Below are positions 1 through 10,890 of a DNA stretch of 64,000 nt, in pieces. The notes below the pieces were generated by a model. That model was not told the DNA's origin. It did no database searches and saw nothing but the letters and a program-made list of their open reading frames with translations. The translations under genes and the position numbers were made by a program. Source of the DNA: Gnetum montanum (Eukaryota > Streptophyta > Gnetopsida > Gnetales > Gnetaceae); the NCBI GenBank assembly GCA_015680685.1, contig MNCI01002041.1, positions 273,505-337,504 on the forward strand, in the 5' to 3' direction. Position 1 is the first letter of the stretch. Every line of letters begins with the position of its first letter.

Positions 1-19
1 ATGATCAACTACCATGTTG

Positions 20-95
20 ACTATGCCTAGTCAACATAGCTGACCCCATTGACTAGGCCCAGTCGATGCATGCCAAAAATCCTATAAATATTGCC
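20..95 (+). promoter_or_regulatory. internal U3-like promoter of E1 upstream of the accessory ORF
   Basis: The block has the motif series GACTA(T/G)GCCTAGTC, GACTAGGCCCAGTCGATGC and then a TATA box, CCTATAAATA, at 81-90. LTR U3 regions of this family are built the same way: GTCGAC/GACTAGGCC-type motifs and then GCCTATAAATA. Here the block is internal, about 470 bp before the accessory start codon at 559. The reverse-strand element E3 has the homologous block at 59450-59570. An internal promoter for the accessory ORF is an inference; transcription start mapping would settle it. Confidence 0.5.
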
Positions 96-236
96 AAAAA
101 TTTTGACATTTTTACCATTTGCTTCATAACACGAGGCAAGTTTTTGTCATTTTCAAAGCCCAAAACTTTCCATAGCCCATAACTCTCCAACTGTTTGTCC
201 AAATCACTCTGTTCTTTGATCCTACAACTACCAAAG

Positions 237-558
237 GTAAGCTCTTAATTGTGAGGGCCACAAACCTTTAGGTTTCTAATGAAATTTTTTGAAAGTTAAC
301 CCTTCCAACAATATGGGGGCCACAAACCTTTAGGTTAATGAATACAACAATATGAAACCATCAATTTTTGAGAGTTAACCCTTCCAACACCCTCTAGAAT
401 GACTTATTAACATTAAAACACATAAAATAATGATTAAAATTGATTAAATCAGCCTTAATCACAACTTAGCCAAGTGTAACTATCCCAAGGAAATAAGGTA
501 TATCAATTGTTTCATGTTACACAACAATTGCTAACCTATGGTCATGTTGTGATTATAG
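237..558 (+). other. probable intron directly upstream of the accessory ORF (E1)
   Basis: The donor is AAAG|GTAAGC at 236/237 and the acceptor is GATTATAG at 551-558. The accessory ATG follows immediately at 559. The 322-bp segment is T-rich towards its 3' end. The homologous position in E6 keeps a perfect donor (AAGG|GTAAGTG on the minus strand, 45170/45169). E3, E6 and E7 keep the acceptor context GTGATTRYAA before ATG with the final G lost. Conservation of both ends supports a spliced subgenomic mRNA. Confidence 0.5.
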
Positions 559-3400
559 ATGGTGCCAAGATTGAAATGACTACAGGAGGGAGGACCATCG
601 CAACCAAGGGAGAAACGACCCAAAACTAGAAGGGGCCAACAAGAACAAGCCTAGGATAACCAAAAGAAACCCATGCAACAGGACCTCTTCGAGAGGAGCT
701 TGAAGTGGAATCTATTCGACAAATTCCCAAAGAAGAAGTTGCAACAGAACAATCGTAGTGTGGGGAAGTACTAAGATCCATACCGAGGCTTGAAGTCACA
801 CTAACACAAACCTACCTCAACACCATCAAGCCCTGTGATATCCAACACTTAGTTCTCCAAGAACTGAACTTCTAGCCATTTCTAGAGCATGCTTCAATAG
901 AGGTGAAAACACAATTGTAAACCTCTCCCATGTGGCCAATCATCACTTCCAGTGGGAAATGGTACATGGGAGAGACGTACCTCTTCTGGAACAATAGAAG
1001 GGCATGCTCCACAGTGAAGATTAAGGACATTCAGGTATCCTACTCAGCTAAAGTTGTCGCACAAGTTCTTGGCTTGCCTAATTCTGGAACACAATTGGCA
1101 GAGTTGTCTACACAAGCTAATTGTAAAGCCAAAATGGAGTGGACCCAACGATGTTACAGGGTTGATCATAAGGAATTTGGCACACCCACACTGGCAGAAC
1201 AAGTATACTTCAAGATAGTAGCCTATCACTTCAATTCAACGATGAAGCCCAGCAAGGTGATTGCTTTTTCCACTTGAGCATGCACTGCACTAAGCAGGAT
1301 ATTTCTAGTGAACCTTTCATAATTGATTTATTTAGAGATCAAGAAGTGCTTCAAAGAAAATGAATGTGGAAGGAAAATCCTACCTTTTCCATGCCTCATC
1401 AGGAAACTTTGCAAAAGGACAGGGATCATCTACTATGCAAACAACATGATCAAGCATGCTCCTATAGCCTCGTGGTCTAAAATGATAAAGGATAAAACAC
1501 CTGTCGTGTTCAAAGAAGGGGAGCAACAACCGCCACCTTACCACCTACTCAAGAAACAGCAGAGGGCCCCATAACCATTGAGCGCTTGCACAAAATCCAA
1601 GAACAACTCTTACGTGAGCAGGAGCAACATGCAAGAACGAGTGGCAGAGAACCATCTATATATCAACCTGTGATGAGTCACCTTAGTGAGGTGGCTCAAA
1701 CAATTAGCCATATGGAAAGAGGTGAACCGATATTCTCTGCCCAATGAATGCAGTTTCCTACAAGATCAAATCCCAATGCTTGAGAGGTAACGGTGTCTCT
1801 ATCTCACACCATTTATTTCCAGAAATCCTTGGGAATGCTGCCTCCTTTTCAATGTGTTTGGAGGAAGGAGAAGGAACAACTGTATTGGTAATGTAGCACC
1901 AAGGATAAGAAACTACTACTGAAGTAGTTGTTGACCAAATCATTGAAGTGCTTAATGCACCTACGATGTTTGTACTAGATGTATCTGCACTTCAAGATGT
2001 ACGAATGTCCACAAGCACAGTTAGCGAAAGATTAAGTGCAGCCTAGCATAAAGAGTTACTAAACCAACTAGTGGGGACTAGACAACCAATTCTAGATATT
2101 TTTAATTTTTTGAACAACATTACTGCAACCTAGTCAGAGCTGTTAGAAGCAAAGGGCAAGTGCATCATCCTGGAAGGGCAACTTGAAATAACTCAAGCAT
2201 AAAACCAACGTTTGACCATAGAGGTTGCTGAACTACATGTCTATTTTGCTAATCCTGCACTCCTTAACCCAGCAATAACCAAAGATGAAGCTTTTCAACA
2301 GCTTCAAAAATGATTAAAACAAGCTGAAGAGGAAATGGTAATAGCCATTTTCAACCAGTCCGCAATAGAAGTAAAAACCTACTTGGTTCAATTCCTCCAA
2401 GAAAATAAATCACTAACTGCAAAAAATCATTGTTTGCACAATGTTGATGTACAAAAACAACAGATGCAAGAATTCATTCATCAACAACAGAAGTAACTCG
2501 CTAGAATAAACACGAAATTAAAGAAATTGGCCATAGAAAATTGTAATTTATCTATGGAGAAAGTCCAAGCGTTACACTAGAAATCTACCATTGAGATTAC
2601 TGCCTAGAAAAATAAGGCTCTCAAATTTCAAAGAGTCAAGAATCACTATAGAGATCAAGTTGGCCTATAACAGAAAGTAAATGAGAAACATGTTCAAATG
2701 GCTAAGGCAAAAGTAAACGAGACTCTCCAACAACTCTAGCAAGGAAGAGAGGTGTGGCAGCCCATCATTGATGAAATAAATGTCTATAACAAAGTGAAGA
2801 TCCGCCTAAAGGAGTTACAAATTAAAGAAATGACAGAGTATATAGAATTGACCAATCTCCAAACCTGGTAATGCTAACTATTGGACAACTGCTATCAAAA
2901 CTCGAAAAGTAGGTGGCCAACTCGTACTTGCTGTATGAGGCAGAGTTCAAGCACCATAAGGATACCAAGCAAAAGCTTGAGACAATAAACATTGAACTCA
3001 AAGTTCTCAAGGCATGATTCATGGATCAATGATCAACTATCGAGAACTTGGCTAAGAGAATGAATGATTACCAGGAGCTGAAAAATGCAGTCAAAGTGGT
3101 TAACATCAAGCACAAACAACTTGCTACTTAGTTCATCAATGCCAAGAAGTTATTTCCAACAATTCCCTATCATTGGGATGTGCCCATTCCGACCCACATT
3201 GGTGAAGCTACATGGAACGTGCATGATCCCAAGAGTAATGAAAAGAAAATGAAAGCATTGCTAGATGCTTTTTGTCTCTTGCCAAAAGTTGCAGTTGTAG
3301 CAGGATAGCCATAACCACCTCAACCGTCACATGTGCCTAAAGCCAATGAAGGTCCTTCAGAGCTTCAAGAACCTTCACTGTCTGGAACTACATGATCTTC
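559..3400 (+). pseudogene. accessory ORF of E1 (globular domain plus coiled coil), degenerate
   Basis: Translation starts at ATG 559, just after the acceptor, in frame 1. The N-terminal part is basic and disordered. The globular domain is readable in frame 3 from 930 to 1277 and 1323 to 1574, with a WYMGETYLF motif, an LGLPNSG motif and a LPFPCLIRKLC block; the same blocks occur in E3 and E6. From about 2029 to 2868 the reading is a single frame 1, rich in Q, E, K and L, and looks like a long coiled coil. It is interrupted by nine in-frame stops: TAG at 2044, 2131, 2578, 2605 and 2737, TAA at 2200, 2494 and 2668, and TGA at 2311. The domain resembles the 'putative plant transposon protein' family by eye. 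Its function is unknown to me. Confidence 0.6.
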
Positions 3401-3607
3401 TTCACCGCCTTCATGCCATCAAAGGAAGTGTTGTCAAGAATTTTACAGAGTCATATCATGGTGTTTAATTTTGTGTCATGAACACCACAATTTTTATAAT
3501 GTATTGATCTATACACTCGAGCACTTGTCAAGTTAATTTATTTTGTTAAGAGTTAATTAATAATCCCATACCTTCCCAATTTTGTAAAAGAACTCAAGGA
3601 GGAGTTT

Positions 3608-3626
3608 TTATTCAGTCGTGAGTGTA
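3608..3626 (+). promoter_or_regulatory. polypurine-tract region of E1
   Basis: The sequence CAGTCGTGAGTGTA directly precedes the LTR start TGATGAG. It is homologous to CAGTCATGGGGGTA in E3 and CGTGGGGGTA in E7, so this is the plus-strand primer region, weakened here by substitutions. Confidence 0.55.
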
Positions 3627-4473
3627 TGATGAGTTACAGTTGGCTACGTCTATGAAGCCTCGTCAAATAGGCCCCATTGACGTAGAATCTCTTCTTGCCT
3701 ATAAATACGCATTCACCAATCGCATTTATGGTAATAGATTGATAACAATAGCAGAGCTCTTGTAGTTTTTCCATTCGAAAGTTAGAATATTTTTCCAAGT
3801 GCCCATAGCAAGAGTCATTGAGTGTACAAATCTTTATTCGAGCATTGTTGCAACTAAGCATGACAATGTGTATAGCTATAAAGACGAGCTTCTTAATAAA
3901 CCTTATACCATTTTAAATAGTTTAGCTATTTTATTTATGCACTTAATATTTTCAATTATTTATTTAATGTTTTCCAGTAACTAAGCTAATTAAGCAAAGC
4001 AAACTAGATAGATTAAATACATAAGTACAACTACTTTGAGCGTAACACATATTCGCTTAGTAATCCCAGCAACATTATTACTTGGTATGGCCAATAGTGT
4101 AGCGCATGGTAACCCAACAATGGATACATGAGTTCAAGACATGTACAGAAAGTGGTATCGGATGCTTATGCTAGGATCAATTAGAGATCGATTAGTTAAA
4201 TCAAATTAGTCATTAAATTACATTTTTTCTCTCTTCAAGTTCCAAAGAACATAAAACATAAAATGATAAAAATCATATACCTTAATTACACTTAATCATA
4301 CCTTTGTACTTCACAAGTGTAATTGAGAAGACAACGAATAACCTTTAGAGCAAGGTTCACTTCCTAGAAGACTAATGTACCAAAAACTATACTCCGCAAA
4401 ATTCGATTAGATCGTACATGAACACTCTATGATTTGTATAGTTGGGCATAGAGGTACCCTTCACCACTTATCA
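3627..4473 (+). repeat. 3' LTR of E1 (847 bp)
   Basis: The LTR starts TGATGAG and ends CTTATCA. It has a CG-containing U3, a TATA box GCCTATAAATACG near 3698, and a middle region with CTTTATTCGAGC and GGTAATCCCAG-type blocks. It closes with GTATAGTTGGGCATAGAGGT. These blocks recur in order in every LTR of the family in this window (26496, 36518, 41114, 47238, 52210, 54187 and 55874). Confidence 0.8.
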
Positions 4474-5345
4474 ACAAGTGATAGTTGATCATTATGTGAA
4501 GCCATGTTATAGTTCTTAAACGATTTGAGTTAAAAGTATGCTTTGTTAGATTTGACTTTAAATTTTAGATACAATAACCTTTGGAAAATCAATTACTTAG
4601 CATAACATTAACTTGTCCCTAGCAACAACACTAATGCTGGGCAATGGAATATCCAACACCCAACCATATGAGATACAAACGTTCATGCACGATCCTAATC
4701 AAATTCCGTAGACAAGGTAATGTGACTATGTAAGTAATTGGTTAAAGTTCACAATCGTTATCTTCCCACGTGAGTTAGTAAATTCAACACGTATGATTTA
4801 ACTCACGATGAGGTATATGATAGATGATGCTGTATTGACCATAATGCTCCTCGCTAACATGAAGTAAAAGTAATAGTTTTTAAATCTAAGTAACAGTAAA
4901 AAATCTAATCTAGCCTATGCAATGAGTAGCTAATCCTGATCTTCCGTTCACATCTTGAACTTCATGTAACTACTACTAAGATTACCAAGTACCACACTAA
5001 TAGGCATACGAAGTGATAATACTACTAGGTTACCAAGTAGTTACACTTCTTAAGTGCTTAAGATCAGTTGTACTCATTCCATTTAATGATAGAAATAGTA
5101 AAGTGCATTGAAAGTAAATCAGTAACTATGAAAACAATAAACATTAAACTAAATGAAAACAAAAATAAAATTAAGTGTTGTTGCAATGATGGAAAGTAAC
5201 ATCGATCTTTATTTCTGATCATGCAATGCATCCAAGTACATCACACTTGAATACAGACTCCAATCAATCACTCAACATCACATTGCGGGGCACACATTGC
5301 TAAGTACTAAAAACTAAAATTCCAAAAAAAACTAAAAAGAGTTCA
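4474..5345 (-). mobile_element. E5: truncated reverse-strand gypsy remnant (LTR, PBS, leader, gag start)
   Basis: On the minus strand an LTR missing its U3 and TATA part (about 5345 to 4632) is followed by a decayed primer-binding site at 4613-4631, which is complementary in pattern to tRNA-Asp. A short leader and a gag start codon at 4505 follow. The gag reads only about ten codons before E1's 3' LTR begins at 4473. Several CG positions of the PBS are now CA or TG, as expected from methylated-cytosine decay. Confidence 0.6.
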
Positions 5346-6135
5346 ACTATTATAATATCAAATTTATTGCAAATAAGACATGGTTACTGTAAAAAATTTA
5401 GATTTATCACTATAGAAATGGCATTTTAGATGATTTGGACATGCTCAAAAAAGATCAAATAATGGGTTTTTAAAAAAGGCTACTACATCACTGTTCCTAG
5501 AAAGCCACCTAAAGGAAAGCCAAAAAAGACATGAGAATGCAAATAAATAAAAATCTAGCTATTCATAAATGCATATGTCAAAAAAGAACTTGTGTAGCTG
5601 ACCCGATTTACCACATCACTGTTCCTAGAAAGCCACCTAAAGGAAAGCCAAAAAAGACATGAGAATGCAAATAAATAAAAATCTAGCTATTCATAAAGGC
5701 ATATGTCAAAAAAGAACTTGTGTAGCTGACCCCATTTTGCTAGGACAATGCTAAGATGATGGTGATGATTTTGCAAGCAAAAACTAAATTGTCAAATAAA
5801 TCCAAAAGTTCCTAAGCACATGATAAGAAGAAAACAATACCTTCAGTTTTAACTTCTTGCAAATATAGAACTGATGTTTTCTCTTACCAGAAGTTGAGCA
5901 TTCTTACACTTACAAATTAACAGCTTGTCTTACCGTGAAATAACCACAACCATCAAAAAATGAACAAATAAATCATTCAATTTAGCCAAAAAATTATTGA
6001 TTACATAGTGGGGCTATCCACATTTAACAATCTTCATGTATCTTTTGATATTACATATGCACTACCATCTTCAGTCATTCCAGAAAAAAAAATATAAAAA
6101 TAAAAAAATGTATAAATAAATTTTGGTAGGGAACC
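5346..6135. other. region downstream of the bL19 gene
   Basis: AT-rich DNA with no coding signal apart from the 128-bp tandem duplication listed separately. The part nearest 6135 should contain the 3' untranslated region of the minus-strand bL19 gene. Confidence 0.4.
5485..5740. repeat. 128-bp tandem duplication
   Basis: Two adjacent copies (5485-5612 and 5613-5740) begin ACATCACTGTTCCTAG and end in GTGTAGCTGACCC plus a few bases. Only a few positions differ, for example AATGC versus AAGGC. The near identity indicates a recent local duplication, or an assembly artefact. Confidence 0.85.
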
Positions 6136-9100
6136 TCATTTGACAGTTGAAAATTTTGGAAGTTTGTCTCTGAGGTAATATAACCTTGCTCTTCGAACCT
6201 TCCGTCGTTCCAAGATGATGACTTCAGTGATAAGGGGTGAATACCTGTATGGTATGTTTAATACTTCAGTACCGTCAAAAAGCATTTGAAACTAACATGC
6301 TTCACAAAGTACCGTTTACCAGAAAATTGTAGGCTTAAACTTGCTTAATTAAAGGGTCAATTTTCTGCATATGATAAAACAATAAAAGCTAAAACAAAAT
6401 TTTAGATCATATGATAAAAGCAACGTAAATGCATGCATAAATGAATTGCAAAGGTATTTGCTAAGCATATTTACTATACTGCCTGGGCTTTGATGATGCC
6501 TATTATACATGGACATAACTATTACTGACACACTGCAACCGAACTCTTACTGAAGGTCCTTTAGAAAATTCCCCCAGATTGAGTAAGTGCATCTAACAAG
6601 TAAATATGCTATGAAACCTGGGCAAATCGTTTACATAATTTGATGAAAATGGATCATGCAGAGTTGGAATGCAATTCATTATCATTTACGCTCTCCTCTA
6701 TGATGGTTCCGCTAACAATTTTCATCCGTCATACTAGTTGCCTTCCCAGTTATTAGGCTCAAAGCCATCTGATGATCTAGCTGTAAACTTATTTTACATG
6801 GTTTTAATGAAAAATTGACCTATTGTCATGAATAGAGGTACACTAGTTCTGCTGAAGCTACCTTGGCTTGGGGCTGTTAGCTATTAAACACTAAAACAAG
6901 TAATTAACACAATGCTAAAATAAGCTACTGAAAACTAAACTCACTATTGATAATGCTAAAGTTTAACAAGCTTGTAAACAAGGGCAGCTACCAAAAACAT
7001 CAAGCAAATCACAAGAATACAGAATTCTGCAATTAACTTTGTGCCTATATCTAAAGGAAAATAGATCACAGCTTTACTGATTAAGTATTAACACAATGCT
7101 GACTGTTCCTCCAAAAAATCCCGATCTCCAAGAGTAACTACACACCCATACCTACGAGATCTAAAACGATCCCATGTAGTTGGAGAACCCAAAAACCATG
7201 ACAAGTGGCCCTAACAAGTGGATTCACAGAAGGCTAACAGCTTAGTTATAAATGATCAACTATCAAGGATGATGGATTCGCAGATGATCAGGACAAAGCT
7301 TACTTAATTTCTATTATCATCATTCACACAGAATATATGTCACCAAAACATATAGCCTCTCTAATAGAGGGTTGAGTCATTTGCAAGTTATTGCCTTCCA
7401 AGCTGACGATATCAAAAAAAAATTTAAAAATAAAGAAAAAATTTTGTTGCTGAATTCTTCCATATCCTAGAGCCTTCCTACTCTGCAACAATACCAGATC
7501 ACACCCAACTTACTCTAATGGCTTCCACATTCCTGGAATCCTCCCTGTGCCCCAAAAAAATAACCTCTGACCTATACATTCATGACCATTTCCCTCTAAC
7601 ATTAGTGGGACTAACCATCATCATTATGGGGTAACCCATCAAGATTGGCGAATGATTTTATGATAATTTTTACAGCCAGCTGTCTACCTGATGCCCCTGA
7701 ATATATATTTTTAATATGCCCCCACATGCACCTCCAAGAAAAAGGAAAAAGAAGAAGAAGAAGGCATGATGCCCAGCATAGCCCTTGGAATTGAAATTGT
7801 GACTTGCACAAACACAAGCTACATGCTCTAACCAATTAAGCTGAGATAATTTGCAACCAATTACACCAAAAAATAATTTTAAAAAATCCAACTTGACTTT
7901 AACAATGGAGTCCTTAACTTATTCATGCAACTTTTAACTCCACATAATATTTCTCCATAATTAGAAAAACTAAAAAACCTATCATGATGCAGGCCAAGAG
8001 GAATGGATACTTTTGCGTGAACCTCAATAGTAAAAATTAGGCAAATAAAAAGGTCAAGACACTCAATGCATTAACTGATAAATGCAAATAATATGTGATA
8101 TCTAATTGAATGTGGAACAGTTCACACCCTTGGCAAGTCACAACATGAGCTAAAATTTCATAAAATTCCACTCTTGGTATATTTCCTCCAACAATAGATC
8201 ATATGAATCTTATATCAATATAATAAAATGTCAGTTGCAGTTTCATTTTCATAAATGATGATAACCACAGAAGAATACAGAAACCTCTGAGATTTCACCA
8301 AGGAGCTTCTTTTGTGATTAGCATTAGTAGTGGCAAACCTAGAATACAATTAAGTAGAGCAATATATTAGGTGATCAAAATGAGAAAATAACTCCATCAT
8401 TGGTTTGTAAGCTTTGCAGATAGTTCCTTACATAAGGTTCATAATATCTCTAGGGTTTTGAGCATTACTATTTAAACTCTCTGCACAATTACCTCTTGTT
8501 GGTGGGCTTGCTGTTTTGTCGCGAAGAGATTGTAGCATCTGTCTATTCCTTTGAACCAAATGTTTGACAGCATTTTTATATGATATTTACATGGATGCTT
8601 TTTATTCAAGGGAATAGCCAGTTGCATATTGCAGTCTAGCAAAAATGTGTCAATAGCGTACATTGGACGATATTACAGTCTATATAAGCTACTGAAAACT
8701 ATAAATTAAAAAATTTGATTCAAGGACCACAATTTAGCTTTAAAACATTAAGTTTCTTCATAAGAAAAAAATATAATTTGAACCTCAAGAAAAAGATGTT
8801 CCATGATATGAAGGCTTACAGTGGAAAAACTATCTCAATGCCAACCCCTGCAATAATCCTGCGGAGTCGGATCGTTGTTTGAATTCCAGAATTCTGCTTT
8901 GAAATCACAACACCTTTATAGAGTGCAAACCGACGACGAGTACGGGGAACAGTCTGCATTAATGTTTAGCACACAGATTTGTAATACTAATTAATTTAGC
9001 CCAAATGATAAAGCGCTAGTAAATTTTACTTGAACCTAGTTAACACTAGGAATTCTAACACATGAGAAAGCACAAAATGTACATGAACTAGCAAGCATGA

Positions 9101-9827
9101 TGAAATGACAAGTGACTTTTAAATAAGATAATAGTCATTACCACTCGAAGTTGTAAAACATCTCCAACTCTAATATCTGGAATTGGCCTTTTCTTATCTA
9201 CGGCCTCAATAGCTCGCCTATGCAGTATCTGCCAAATTGTTCCATGTGAATAGAAGATAATGACCAATGGAAGTTATGGTTTCTTCCTTTTTAAAAAAAG
9301 CCATGTAAATGTGAAATTACTAGACATGCAATTGACTAGACAACAAATAAGCAGAAACATTGTTGCAACTTTGTTTTAAAGCACTTGGACAGCAGCATTC
9401 TAAGAAGTAATCTACAATACTGTGAACTTGAGCATAACTAAAATGATTGAATTCATACCCCCATAACTTCATTAAGTTTAGGCGTTCGTTGTTTTGGGGT
9501 AGTTTCTGATTGATCATTGGCTACTTGTAATGCAGTTCCGTTTGAAGAGTCTTCAGAGTTCTCTCCACCATCTGTTTCTTGATCAATTTCTGCTGTCTCT
9601 TCTTGAGATTCAGATGGTGCATCAGTAGCTTGTGCACATGCAATGAGTTTTCTTTCTCTAAAATCACAGCAAATGTGAAAAGCATCTCCTCCTCTGCTAG
9701 CAGCTAAAGATGAACAGGTTTTGATGTGCTGTGCTTTATGGTTACAGGAAACAGAAAATTTTAAAACAACAAACGATTTCGGTTTTGAAGATTGAAACAC
9801 ATCTCTGGTTGGTGCAAACCATGGAAC
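6136..9827 (-). CDS. RPL19: plastid 50S ribosomal protein bL19 (nuclear gene, first exon not placed)
   Basis: The product is the bL19 protein of the plastid large ribosomal subunit. Four minus-strand exons fit with exact phases: 9827-9459 (369 nt, phase 0), 9228-9142 (87 nt), 8953-8820 (134 nt) and 6244-6136 (109 nt with stop TGA), giving 232 residues. All introns are GT-AG: 230, 188 and 2575 bp. The first placed exon encodes a Ser/Lys-rich transit-like segment and then an acidic linker, as in plastid L19 of plants. The core follows: [16 protein letters not shown], then [12 protein letters not shown] and IVFPLYSP. It ends with the diagnostic [15 protein letters not shown]. There is no ATG in frame in the 9827 exon and a TAG lies just before its acceptor, so at least one short upstream exon exists. 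The gene is divergent from the Pumilio gene at 12.4 kb. Confidence 0.9.
6245..8819 (-). other. large last intron of the bL19 gene
   Basis: A 2575-bp AT-rich intron between donor CT|GTAAGC (8820/8819) and acceptor CAG|GTATTC (6245/6244). Apart from a tRNA-derived SINE near 7600-7850 I see no other recognisable element in it. Confidence 0.7.
7600..7850 (-). repeat. tRNA-derived SINE in the bL19 intron
   Basis: Read on the minus strand from about 7850, the head has an A-box-like CTTAATTGGTTAGAGCATG, a tRNA-like anticodon arm region and a B-box-like TTTCAATTCC, then a non-tRNA body with a pyrimidine-rich stretch. The clear tRNA head fused to unrelated sequence, with CTT repeats, marks a SINE rather than a tRNA gene. 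The 3' end of the body is uncertain. Confidence 0.65.
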
Positions 9828-10769
9828 CTATCAGCAACAATTAGTCAAAAATTAAAATGATAATAGAAATATAAATAATCTGGCTGTGCTTCCTTTGTTG
9901 CTTGTATGATGGCTAGTGATTTATCCACTTATGGGAAAAAATTAGAAAATGGTTTAGGTATGACAATAATACCTGATGAAGAACATTGGCTGCCATTAAA
10001 AAGCTCTCCTGAAATTGAATTGAACCATTACGGAAATCCTCAACATATCTTGAGAAATTTAAAATACAGATTTTTCAGAAAAAATAAATAAGAAACAATC
10101 GATTAACATAATACGAATCAGCAAATGATGAGGCCACGAACCCACATGTTATGCAGTCATATTGCAAGATTCTGCGACTGCAGCTATTTATTTCCCAAAA
10201 ATGAATTACAAAAAATACAACTAAAACCTTTCTAGTCCAACTTGAAATATCTAAGGTAAAATAGGTTGGCCGAGTAAAATCCATGTCAAAAGGATACTGC
10301 TATAATTCTAATGGTTATAGTGCTGATAAAAACAATCTCGACTTTGGAATTTGCTCACGAATTCATAATAATATAATATGGAACGCTCTTCTGAGACAAA
10401 ATTTTAATTGTACAGTAAAATTAAATATGAATTGAAAAACCTAGCTGGTAAGTTCAAATAAAATCTTAAAAAAATATATAAGGCAACAAATTTAACACCC
10501 AATTACAACCAAATACGAGGAGGCTCCTAAGAACCAATAATTACACATTCGTAAAAGTGTCGTAGCAAATTGCCCAAACCAGAATAACAGCAGCATTTTC
10601 TTTCTGGAATGATGCATTCCGAGGCTGATAAACTAAACTAAACAAATGTATAGCTCCAGAGACAAGTTCAGTGGGTATATGCTTAAAACCCTACGCAAAA
10701 AATGCAAATCCTGAAGTGGGTTCATGGTAAAATTTCTGATTGTGATTACATGATGTTGGAGACTGTTAC

Positions 10770-10890
10770 CAGTGATGGATTGTCGGGTATCCTCAGCAAG
10801 TATGAAGAACCGTTCCGAGAGACATAAAAGCGCCAAGGTCAAGTGCAGTGGCCTGATCTTAAGTAGCTTATCCTTTTTCGATATAGTAGC
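10770..10890 (-). promoter_or_regulatory. candidate 5' end and first exon of the bL19 gene
   Basis: On the minus strand a TATA-like CTACTATATCG lies near 10885, and an ATG at 10825 opens ten codons before TGA. A good donor, CTG|GTAACA at 10770/10769, would join the 9827 exon in phase 0, but the frame that fits has no ATG after its last stop. The ATG frame could join only through a weak donor at 10810. This is therefore the best place for the missing exon but not a solved model; a cDNA would decide it. Confidence 0.3.

Larger units (their letters stand above)
1..4473 (+). mobile_element. E1: 3' part of a Ty3/gypsy (Athila/Tat-like) LTR retrotransposon
   Basis: The element enters from the left edge of the window, so its 5' LTR, gag and pol are not visible. 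What remains, in order, is an internal TATA-containing block (about 20-95), a spliced-leader-like intron (237-558), an accessory ORF with a globular domain and coiled coil (559 to about 3400), a polypurine tract and a 3' LTR (3627-4473). The same order is found on the opposite strand at 56-59.6 kb (E3), where pol is present; this ties E1 to the Athila/Tat-like clade. The ORF is broken by stops and frameshifts, so the copy is dead. Its 3' LTR abuts the start of a reverse-strand gag (E5), which suggests that E1 inserted there. The other target-site copy lies outside the window, so this is an inference. Confidence 0.75.

Noticed and set aside
8472-8663. Additional bL19 exon on the minus strand
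   Set aside because: The exon at 8820-8953 joins the 6136-6244 exon in exact phase and sequence, leaving no room for extra residues.
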